A DNA stretch of 6,533 bases from an uncultured Brevinema sp. GTDB lineage: Bacteria; Spirochaetota; Brevinematia; Brevinematales; Brevinemataceae. Numbering within the stretch: the first letter of the stretch is position 1; every line of letters begins with the position of its first letter. The DNA is taken from positions 1-6,533 of the forward strand of contig CAMQSH010000108.1 of the NCBI GenBank assembly GCA_947036575.1. Reading direction: 5' to 3'. The notes under the pieces are model-generated. The model ran no database searches, was not told the DNA's origin, and was given only the letters and a program-made list of their open reading frames with translations. The position numbers and the translations under genes are program-made. This document shows positions 1 through 5,736 of the stretch, piece after piece.

Positions 1-1118
1 TCATATAAATTTTCTGGATCCATACTATATGATGGGTATTGATCTGTAGAGAAAAAATCTTCTACTTGTGTATCTTTTATCTCTGGAGTATTCATATCAG
101 GAAATTCTGATCCCCCTTTAAACATTGTTTGCATAGAAGGTATTGATTGAACTGGAACAGGTTTATTCTGTGGCACATCATTATGTGTCACATTTGTAGT
201 AATAGTAATTGTTCTATTAGTAATAATATAAAATTGTGCTGGACAGTTTACAACAACTGGTGCTTGAACAATTTCTTCTACAGGCTCTTCTGCTTGTGTT
301 ATAACACCCATATTTGTCGTTACCGTTGTAAAGTCTTTGGATCTATTATTTTCTTCTACTTGTAATCTCATTTTTTCTAATGCCTTTTCATAACTTTGAT
401 GATTTGACAAAAGAGGATTAGCAACAAATTTAATTCTGTTATCTAAAGCAACATTCCCCAAAGCTGGTGCTTTGGTAGCCATCACAGGAACATAATTATT
501 AGTTTTTAACAAAGGATTAAGCACTATATAGTTATCTGTTCTTGGAAATTCAGGTAATTTTTGTTGACCTACAGGTACATATCTATAAGCAATAGCATCT
601 TCTTTGGCATTAAAAAAGATAAAAGGTCTATATTCGCCAAGTACCCCTCGTGCATTAGTACGAATTACAACTTCATCCCCTCGCCAAATAGTACCTCTCA
701 ACTTAGCAAGATTGTGATTTGCTGGTAATTTAGGATTTTTAGGATCTACAACCATAGGGATACGATAATCTTTATAAAGAGGAACATTAATAACAGTTTT
801 TGAGGCTTCTTCAGTATCTGGTACAGTAGCTTCGGTCTGTTCTATCGCTTCTGCATCTTCTTCCGTGTATTCATATGCTTCATCAGCATATTCTACCTCT
901 TCTTCATATTCATACTCGCCATCTACAGCTTCCTCTTCAGCATATTCATAATCACCAGCTATAGCCTCTTCTTCAGTGTATTCGTATGCCTCATCAGCAT
1001 ACCCAGCCTCTTCTTCGTATTCATATTCTTGCGCTATACTAGGAGTAGCAACTAAGATCATAAACAATACTATTATGGTAAAAAAACTATATTTTTTTAA
1101 GAACTCTTTATTACCCAT
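1..1118 (-). CDS. Exported protein of unknown function with Tyr/Glu-rich repeats, 3' end outside window
   Basis: I do not recognise this protein. Read on the minus strand from the ATG at 1118, the frame is open for 372 codons with no stop and leaves the window, so the C-terminus is missing. Residues 1-29 form a classic signal peptide: Lys at 4, 8 and 9, a hydrophobic core at about 12-23, and a likely cut after SIA before Gln30. There is no lipobox Cys, so it is probably not a lipoprotein. Residues 31-89 contain 24 Glu, 12 Tyr and 5 Asp and no Lys or Arg, arranged as two near-identical 22-residue copies 37 residues apart. Residues 105-240 look like an ordinary folded domain (for example RGTIWRGDEVVIRTNARG at 141-158). 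The region from about 275 to the edge is rich in Pro, Thr, Val and Asn, as in a linker. Cys292 is the only cysteine. An AAGGAAG Shine-Dalgarno lies 6 bases before the ATG; an in-frame GTG at 1208 is an alternative start. The product is likely periplasmic or surface located. Existence of the gene is firm, the function is unknown. Confidence 0.85.
   Translation of the reverse strand, partial: MGNKEFLKKYSFFTIIVLFMILVATPSIAQEYEYEEEAGYADEAYEYTEEEAIAGDYEYAEEEAVDGEYEYEEEVEYADEAYEYTEEDAEAIEQTEATVPDTEEASKTVINVPLYKDYRIPMVVDPKNPKLPANHNLAKLRGTIWRGDEVVIRTNARGVLGEYRPFIFFNAKEDAIAYRYVPVGQQKLPEFPRTDNYIVLNPLLKTNNYVPVMATKAPALGNVALDNRIKFVANPLLSNHQSYEKALEKMRLQVEENNRSKDFTTVTTNMGVITQAEEPVEEIVQAPVVVNCPAQFYIITNRTITITTNVTHNDVPQNKPVPVQSIPSMQTMFKGGSEFPDMNTPEIKDTQVEDFFSTDQYPSYSMDPENLY
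852..917 (-). repeat. Tyr/Glu repeat, copy 2 (protein residues 68-89)
   Basis: This is the second copy in protein order of a 66-base in-frame repeat, offset by 111 bases (37 codons) from the copy at 963-1028. About 55 of 66 bases agree. The shared peptide is EYEYEEE, two variable residues, then YADEAYEYTEE. A weaker unit (DYEYAEEEA at residues 56-64) lies between the copies, so the region probably grew by repeated duplication. Confidence 0.85.
963..1028 (-). repeat. Tyr/Glu repeat, copy 1 (protein residues 31-52)
   Basis: This is the first copy of the Tyr/Glu repeat and begins one residue after the predicted signal peptide cut. It differs from the copy at 852-917 mainly in the Ala-Gly versus Val-Glu pair in the middle. 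Most of the other base differences are silent, so selection appears to have kept the peptide while the DNA drifted. Confidence 0.85.
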
Positions 1119-1124
1119 TATTAT

Positions 1125-1131
1125 CTTCCTT
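1125..1131 (-). promoter_or_regulatory. Ribosome binding site for the ATG at 1118
   Basis: The minus strand reads AAGGAAG and ends 6 bases before the ATG at 1118. Together with the good signal peptide that begins at this ATG, it supports 1118 as the main start of the left-hand gene. Confidence 0.65.
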
Positions 1132-1216
1132 TGTATTTCTCTTTCATTTAAATAAATATTCCGTAAATAGATTCTCGGATTTTTACAAAAAAAATTAATA
1201 TTTTTCACAAAAATAT

Positions 1217-1223
1217 CTCCTCC
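1217..1223 (-). promoter_or_regulatory. Strong Shine-Dalgarno (GGAGGAG) before an in-frame GTG at 1208
   Basis: The minus strand reads GGAGGAG, then 8 bases, then GTG at 1208. That GTG is exactly 90 bases upstream of, and in frame with, the ATG at 1118, with no stop between. It is the strongest-looking ribosome site in the window, so it may be the true or a second start, adding 30 mostly basic residues. The rare codons CGG, AGG and CCG in the added stretch argue somewhat against it being coding. Confidence 0.5.
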
Positions 1224-1236
1224 GTATATCTCTATT

Positions 1237-1254
1237 TTACAGAATATTACAGAA
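1237..1254. repeat. Paired direct repeat TTACAGAA, 10-bp spacing
   Basis: TTACAGAA occurs at 1237-1244 and again at 1247-1254, exactly one helical turn apart, in the divergent intergenic region upstream of the plus-strand promoter. This spacing is typical of two regulator subunits bound on one face of the DNA. No regulator is identified and the function is inferred. Confidence 0.4.
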
Positions 1255-1268
1255 GAACTCTCTGTTCT
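1254..1268. promoter_or_regulatory. Candidate operator: palindrome AGAAC-N5-GTTCT
   Basis: This is a perfect inverted repeat with 5-base arms and a 5-base centre. It overlaps the last base of the second TTACAGAA copy and ends 4 bases before the -35 box at 1273. The position suits a dimeric regulator acting on the fliO-side promoter, but short palindromes are common by chance in AT-rich DNA. Confidence 0.35.
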
Positions 1269-1272
1269 AATA

Positions 1273-1301
1273 TTGACATATTAAGTATTATATACTATGA
1301 T
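1273..1301 (+). promoter_or_regulatory. Sigma-70-type promoter of the fliO-mnmA-def-fmt-PASTA-rpe unit
   Basis: The -35 box is TTGACA (1273-1278), the spacer is 17 bases, and the -10 box is TATGAT (1296-1301), one base off consensus. Transcription should begin about 6-8 bases after the -10 box, at 1307-1309, which is the first base of the fliO-like start codon. The mRNA is therefore expected to have no, or almost no, 5' untranslated region. No other convincing promoter is seen before the tRNA promoter, so this one probably serves all six genes. Confidence 0.75.
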
Positions 1302-1307
1302 ATAAAC

Positions 1308-1913
1308 ATGAAAAAAATTATATCTATTGCCTTATTTTTATTAATATTTACTACCTTATCTTTTGCACAAAATAATACCAATATAATAGAATCAACTAAC
1401 ACCTCAGAATCAACGATTACTAACACTAATGCTCCTGATACTAATGCAGGGTTTTTAGAAGATTTCTACACAGGTTCAGACAGTACAAACACCCCAGAAA
1501 CAGATATAGAATCTCCAGCCATGACCTTATTAAGAATTTTCTTAATCACAGGAATTCTTGCATTTTTAACATGGATTCTCCTAAAATTCTTCTTCAAAAG
1601 AAACGCTTTATCTTTGTCTACCGCTGGTCAATCCATAGAAGTACTTGCTACTGTTCCTGCTGGATTGGGATCTTATTTTGTAATTGCTAAATTAAGCAAT
1701 CTCTATTATCTTTGTTCTTTATCTAATGATGGTTTACGTTTATTAGACAAAATCTCCGATCAAGAAGCCATTGATTTCATCGAGCTTAACAAAGCCCAAA
1801 CACTTCCTCAAGATATTAAATTTGTCGATTTATTAGAAAGTCTTCCCGAAGGAAAACCCAAACAAGCCTTGGAATTTTTACGCGAAAAGATTACTAATCT
1901 TAAGAGTAAATAA
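1308..1913 (+). CDS. fliO: FliO/FliZ-like flagellar biosynthesis membrane protein
   Basis: FliO helps assemble the FliP/FliQ/FliR export gate of the flagellar type III secretion system in the inner membrane. This 201-residue protein has a signal peptide (1-20, cut likely after SFA), a periplasmic linker rich in Asn, Thr and Ser (21-70), one membrane helix (about 73-97) followed by Lys-Arg, and a cytoplasmic domain. The key match is at 109-149: IEVLATVPAG followed by a beta-rich stretch ending GLRLLDKI, the pattern of the FliO family. The Lys-rich C-terminal tail (about 150-201) looks helical. The N-terminal signal-like segment plus long linker resembles spirochaete and Thermotoga FliZ-type forms. 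The ATG is chosen because the signal peptide starts there, although no Shine-Dalgarno precedes it; the promoter suggests a leaderless mRNA. The gene abuts mnmA with no gap. No other flagellar gene lies in the window, which is unusual. The family call rests on short conserved stretches. Confidence 0.75.
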   Translation: MKKIISIALFLLIFTTLSFAQNNTNIIESTNTSESTITNTNAPDTNAGFLEDFYTGSDSTNTPETDIESPAMTLLRIFLITGILAFLTWILLKFFFKRNALSLSTAGQSIEVLATVPAGLGSYFVIAKLSNLYYLCSLSNDGLRLLDKISDQEAIDFIELNKAQTLPQDIKFVDLLESLPEGKPKQALEFLREKITNLKSK

Positions 1914-3023
1914 ATGACCAATAATAATACCCAAAAACATGTCTTTATAGGCATGAGTGGTGGTGTCGATAGCTCCGCCTCCGTAAAAATACTTCTCGAT
2001 CAAAATTATAAAGTAACTGGTGTTACTTTTGTAGGACTGGGTAAAGAAGAACAAAAATTCCAAACAGGCAAAAATGCTTTTTTAGGTAAATCATCCCGAA
2101 AATGTTGCTCTGCCGAAGAAGTGATTGTTGCAAAACAAGTGTGTTTCCATTTAGGAATAGATCATATCACTTTAGACTTGGCAGAAAGTTTTAAAACAAT
2201 GGTTAGAGATCCTTTTTTGAATAGTTACCTCAAGGGAGAAACACCAAACCCTTGTATGTTATGCAATCGTTTTGTAAAACTAGGTGCTCTTGTAGATTTT
2301 GCTCTCAAAAATGGTGCTGATTATGTTGCTATGGGACACTATACAGATGTAGAATTAATTGATGGTGAATATCTTCTCAAAGCAGGAAAAGACAAAAATA
2401 AAGATCAATCTTATTTTTTGGCACTCCTTAAACCTGAGATTTTACCTTATTTAATTTTCCCTCTTGCCAACAAAGACAAAGATGAAGTCAGAGCTATTGT
2501 TGATGCTTCCCCCCTCCCCCTCAAAGGAGACAAAGTAGAAAGTCAAGACATTTGTTTTGTAGATGATGATTATAGAGATTACCTAAAACTACAAGGTGTC
2601 CCCAAAAATGAAGGTGAAATGACCCTTGACGACAAAATTGTAGGTACGCATGAAGGGGTTGCCTTTTATGCTCTTGGTCAACGAAGAGGACTGGGAATAG
2701 CAGTTGGTAAAAAAGTATTTATTAGAGAAATTGACGCTACAAACAACAAAATAACTCTCGGTGAAAAACCAACAAGTTTTGAATTTACTGTTAATGATCT
2801 TAATATTTTTTCTTCTAAGTTACAAGATGGTGAGTGGGATATACAAATAAGATATCGATCTTCACGAGTCCGAGGAACTATTAAATTTATAGATAAAGAT
2901 ACCATAGCAGTTACCCTATCAGAAGTACAAGAAATTGTCACCCCAGGGCAATATGCCGTATTTTATAAAAATGATTATATTTATGGTGCTGGAAAAATTA
3001 TAACTACAAAATTACTTGATTGA
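1914..3023 (+). CDS. mnmA: tRNA-specific 2-thiouridylase MnmA
   Basis: MnmA installs sulfur at C2 of the wobble uridine (U34) of tRNA-Lys, tRNA-Glu and tRNA-Gln, using ATP and sulfur relayed from a cysteine desulfurase. The length, 369 residues, is normal. Residues 15-21 (SGGVDSS) are the ATP-pyrophosphatase PP-loop. PNPCMLCN at 111-118 supplies Cys117, equivalent to E. coli Cys102. SQDICF at 210-215 supplies Cys214, equivalent to Cys199; together these are the catalytic pair. DQSYFL (164-169) and GQRRGLGI (255-262) are further family signatures, and the C-terminal part is the beta-barrel. A Cys-Cys pair (64-65) sits in the CCS motif common outside the gammaproteobacteria. The ATG directly follows the TAA of the fliO-like gene, with AAGAG 7 bases upstream inside that gene, so translation is probably coupled. 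A C-rich tract (2509-2522) encodes SPLPL. Identification is secure. Confidence 0.96.
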   Translation: MTNNNTQKHVFIGMSGGVDSSASVKILLDQNYKVTGVTFVGLGKEEQKFQTGKNAFLGKSSRKCCSAEEVIVAKQVCFHLGIDHITLDLAESFKTMVRDPFLNSYLKGETPNPCMLCNRFVKLGALVDFALKNGADYVAMGHYTDVELIDGEYLLKAGKDKNKDQSYFLALLKPEILPYLIFPLANKDKDEVRAIVDASPLPLKGDKVESQDICFVDDDYRDYLKLQGVPKNEGEMTLDDKIVGTHEGVAFYALGQRRGLGIAVGKKVFIREIDATNNKITLGEKPTSFEFTVNDLNIFSSKLQDGEWDIQIRYRSSRVRGTIKFIDKDTIAVTLSEVQEIVTPGQYAVFYKNDYIYGAGKIITTKLLD

Positions 3024-3038
3024 TAATAAGGAAATATC

Positions 3039-3584
3039 ATGGCTATACAAAAAATCGTGTCTTATGGACACCCTGCATTACGCAGACCAGCTCAAAAAGT
3101 AACAGAAATTAATGATGAAATATTACAAATTATTCAAGATCTCAAAGATACCCTTAAACATATTGGGGGATTAGGACTTGCCGCTCCTCAAATTGGCATA
3201 GAAAAACAAATCTTTATTGCTGATCTTTCTCTGATGAATGACAAAAAATATATAGGAAATAAAATAACTTTTATTAATCCTGAAATTATTTATTCTTCTA
3301 AAAAAACAGATACAGATACAGAAGGTTGTTTATCTCTTATTGATATTCGTGGTCATGTGTGCCGACCTATAAAAATAAAAATGAAAGGACTCATGCCATC
3401 TGGAACAATGAGAACAATAGAGACTTTTGGATATTATGCTCGTGTCCTTCAACATGAATACGATCATCTCCATGGAAAATTGTTTATTGATTATTTTTCA
3501 CCAGAAGAGTATGAAAAAAACAAAGATCAAATTAGCAAATACCTAAAAGAAAACAAAAAAATATTACCAGAAATTTTAGAATAG
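3039..3584 (+). CDS. def: Peptide deformylase
   Basis: The enzyme removes the formyl group from the N-terminal methionine of new proteins at the ribosome. All three signature motifs of the metal hydrolase are present: GLGLAAPQIG (44-53), EGCLS (95-99) and QHEYDHL (138-144). Metal ligands are Cys97, His139 and His143, with Glu140 as general base; Gln51 is the usual motif-1 residue. The length of 181 residues fits a bacterial deformylase with a short charged C-terminal tail. The start is supported by AAGGAA 5 bases before the ATG and by the conserved N-terminal strand (IVSYGHPALRRPA) at 6-18. It lies 15 bases after mnmA and 9 bases before fmt, the enzyme that adds the formyl group def removes, a very common pairing. 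Identification is secure. Confidence 0.97.
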   Translation: MAIQKIVSYGHPALRRPAQKVTEINDEILQIIQDLKDTLKHIGGLGLAAPQIGIEKQIFIADLSLMNDKKYIGNKITFINPEIIYSSKKTDTDTEGCLSLIDIRGHVCRPIKIKMKGLMPSGTMRTIETFGYYARVLQHEYDHLHGKLFIDYFSPEEYEKNKDQISKYLKENKKILPEILE

Positions 3585-3588
3585 AAGG
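3583..3588 (+). promoter_or_regulatory. Ribosome binding site that fixes the GTG start of fmt
   Basis: AGAAGG overlaps the stop codon of def and lies 5 bases before the GTG at 3594. No ATG is available in a sensible position, and the protein from the GTG begins with the expected first strand (MKIIFFGN), so GTG is the start. Confidence 0.6.
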
Positions 3589-3593
3589 CTCTT

Positions 3594-4526
3594 GTGAAAA
3601 TTATATTTTTTGGAAACAGTGAATTTTCTGTACTACCTTTACAAAAAATGATGAAATCCTTTGAAGTGATTGCAATTGTGACTGCTCCTGATTCTGTAGT
3701 AGGAAGAGGACAACAAAAGTCCCGATTGAATCCCATAAAAGAATTGGCTTTACAACATAATATACCTATATTACAGCCAGCAAAACTAAAAAATAATACA
3801 GAATTTCATCAAGCTCTTAAAGATTTTAATGCTGATTTACATATTATTGTATCTTATGGCAAAATGATTCCTAAAGATTTGATAGAACTTCCTAAATATA
3901 ATACTATTAATTTACATTCTTCTATTTTACCAAAATTAAGAGGTGCTGCCCCTATACAGTATGCTCTTTGGCAAGGACTCACCCAAACAGGGAATACGGT
4001 TCAGTTTATTTCTGAAGGAATGGACGAGGGTGATGTCATAGATCAAAGTATTGTTCTTATTGATCCTCATGATGATTACCTTGCCTTAGAACAAAAATTA
4101 GCTCTTAATGGAGCAGATCTCCTAGAGCAAAGTGTTTTAAAAATTCAATCAAATAATGCTAAGACAAGCCCTCAAAATCATGATGAAGCTACCTATACCC
4201 AACTGATCTCCAAAGATGATGGAGCTGTTTATTTTTCTATGAGTGCTGACGAAATATACAATGCCTTTCGAGCCTTAAAGGGAAAACCTGGTATTTTTTT
4301 ACCTCTAACATTAGGCGATATTAAAATTATAGATTGTACCTTAAGCTTGCTAGAACACTCTAAAATAGAAGGAGAAATACTAGCCATAGTAAATGATGCT
4401 TTAGTCATTTCTTGCTATGAAGGATGTATTTGTCTAAAAACAGTACAAGCTCCTAACAAAAAAGCTTTATGTGGAAAAGATTTTGCGAATGGAACTAGAC
4501 TAAAAGTTGGATCTATATTAAAATAA
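3594..4526 (+). CDS. fmt: Methionyl-tRNA formyltransferase
   Basis: Fmt transfers formyl from 10-formyl-tetrahydrofolate to methionyl-initiator tRNA for translation initiation. The 310 residues match the usual length. The N-terminal Rossmann-type domain starts with IIFFGN (3-8). The catalytic core shows Asn106 and His108 in NLHSSILPKLRGAAP (106-120) and Asp144 in MDEGD, at the same numbers as in the E. coli enzyme. SYGKMIP at 87-93 is another family stretch. Residues from about 205 on (LISKDDGAVYF) form the C-terminal tRNA-binding barrel domain. The GTG start is placed by the upstream AGAAGG. It lies 9 bases after def and 28 bases before the PASTA gene. No anomalies are seen and identification is secure. 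Confidence 0.97.
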   Translation: MKIIFFGNSEFSVLPLQKMMKSFEVIAIVTAPDSVVGRGQQKSRLNPIKELALQHNIPILQPAKLKNNTEFHQALKDFNADLHIIVSYGKMIPKDLIELPKYNTINLHSSILPKLRGAAPIQYALWQGLTQTGNTVQFISEGMDEGDVIDQSIVLIDPHDDYLALEQKLALNGADLLEQSVLKIQSNNAKTSPQNHDEATYTQLISKDDGAVYFSMSADEIYNAFRALKGKPGIFLPLTLGDIKIIDCTLSLLEHSKIEGEILAIVNDALVISCYEGCICLKTVQAPNKKALCGKDFANGTRLKVGSILK

Positions 4527-4554
4527 AAATAACGCAATCAAAAAGGACTCGTTT

Positions 4555-5736
4555 ATGATAAAATTCGATAAAGAAAGTATAGAAATTTATAAAGAAAAAA
4601 CAAAAGCTTTTCTAATAGTATTTATAAAAAATACTAAAGCTTTTATTATTAAATGGACTAAACTTCAAACATGGTCAGACTATTTTATTCCTGAAAATCC
4701 TGCAGAACACCCTCGTTTAGTAAGATTTTTATTTTTGACACTAACTGTTGTATTAATAGCTATTGCTCTTATTTTCATTATCTCATTTACTGTAGTACGT
4801 ATAGCAATTCCTACAGTCCGAGTACCTTCTGTTGCCAAAATAGATATCACAGAAGCTATTGCAATCCTCCAATCCAATAATCTGAAAACAAGATTTGAAA
4901 TTGCTTATGATGACACTCATCCTAAATACCAAGTTATTAAACAACACCCTGCTCCAGGATCTTCTGTACGTGAAGGTAGAGAAGTAAATCTTATCATTAG
5001 TTTAGGTGAAGATCAATACATAGTTCCTGAACTATGTCAATTAAGTAAAGAAGAAGCTATCACAATCTTAGATAACAAACGTATCCCTTATAGTATACAA
5101 GTAATTCCTGTAGGAGATCAAGAGTTAAACAAAGTTGTTGCCATGAGTCTTCCTATAGATTCTGTTGTACCAAGAGATACTGTTTTAGCTATTACTATTA
5201 CCGATGCCATCTTAAAAAATCAATATAAAATGGACGATTTTATTAGACAGCCTTTGGAGTTTGCAGCTAACACTTTATTTAACAATAGAATAAATCCTAT
5301 TATTATTACCACAAATATAGATTCCTTAGCCGATGATGGAATAGTTCTGGAACAAAGTATTGTAGCAGGTGATATTTTAATGCAAAACACTAGTGTTATT
5401 TTAACAGTAGGGCTTTATGCTTACAATCAAGGCGATAGAGAAAAAATGAACTGGCATGTTTTCAATTTTACTATTCCTAGAGTAGAAGGTTATCAACAAC
5501 AAATTATTATTACTAACGAAGATGGAACTTTAGAAGATGCCTCTATTGGAGAACAACAAACTGCTAAATTTTATACTGCTGTCTTAGAAGATGAATTGGG
5601 TAGAACACGTACTATTTACGAAAGAGTAGGTGCTGAAGGTTCTTCATTTATACGTATCTTCAAAGCGTTTGGAAAAGCTAAAGTCTATGTATATGCCAAT
5701 GATGAAATCATAGGAAGTAGAGAGTATGGACAATAA
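4555..5736 (+). CDS. Single-pass membrane protein with PASTA repeats, no kinase domain
   Basis: PASTA domains are small extracytoplasmic folds, best known from Ser/Thr kinases and penicillin-binding proteins, where they bind peptidoglycan fragments or beta-lactams. This 393-residue protein has a basic cytoplasmic N-terminus (1-54) with a small internal repeat (TKAF at 16-19 and 27-30), one membrane helix (about 57-82), then PASTA-like units at about 88-150 (with HPAPGSSVREG), 155-216 (VPELCQLSKEEA, SLPIDSVVPRD) and a weaker third at about 225-286. Residues 290-393 are a further domain I do not recognise. There is no kinase or transpeptidase domain. A homologous gene beside fmt is, from memory, found in Borrelia and Treponema. 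AAGGA lies 7 bases before the ATG. The 3' end overlaps rpe by 11 bases. A role in sensing or scaffolding the cell wall is inference; the PASTA call is fairly firm. Confidence 0.85.
   Translation: MIKFDKESIEIYKEKTKAFLIVFIKNTKAFIIKWTKLQTWSDYFIPENPAEHPRLVRFLFLTLTVVLIAIALIFIISFTVVRIAIPTVRVPSVAKIDITEAIAILQSNNLKTRFEIAYDDTHPKYQVIKQHPAPGSSVREGREVNLIISLGEDQYIVPELCQLSKEEAITILDNKRIPYSIQVIPVGDQELNKVVAMSLPIDSVVPRDTVLAITITDAILKNQYKMDDFIRQPLEFAANTLFNNRINPIIITTNIDSLADDGIVLEQSIVAGDILMQNTSVILTVGLYAYNQGDREKMNWHVFNFTIPRVEGYQQQIIITNEDGTLEDASIGEQQTAKFYTAVLEDELGRTRTIYERVGAEGSSFIRIFKAFGKAKVYVYANDEIIGSREYGQ

Noticed and set aside
147..365. Plus-strand open frame of 72 codons
   Set aside because: It lies antisense to the long exported-protein gene, has a low-complexity Asn/Cys/Ile composition and no ribosome site; it is a shadow of the minus-strand coding sequence.
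852..1028. Possible CRISPR or intergenic tandem array
   Set aside because: The repeats are only two, imperfect, in frame with a multiple-of-three period, and encode a conserved peptide.
1878..2063. Minus-strand open frame across the fliO-like/mnmA junction
   Set aside because: It runs antisense to the conserved PP-loop region of mnmA and has no family features.
2678..2941. Minus-strand open frame of 87 codons inside mnmA
   Set aside because: It is antisense to the conserved C-terminal barrel of MnmA; no ribosome site or recognisable domain.
3527..3736. Minus-strand open frame across the def/fmt junction
   Set aside because: It is antisense to two well-identified genes, with no supporting signal.
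4735..4763. TTGACA inside the PASTA gene as an internal promoter
   Set aside because: No acceptable -10 box occurs at 16-18 bases; the sequence encodes the membrane helix.
4680..4877. Minus-strand open frame inside the PASTA gene
   Set aside because: It is the reverse reading of the membrane helix and first PASTA unit; composition is a by-product of that.
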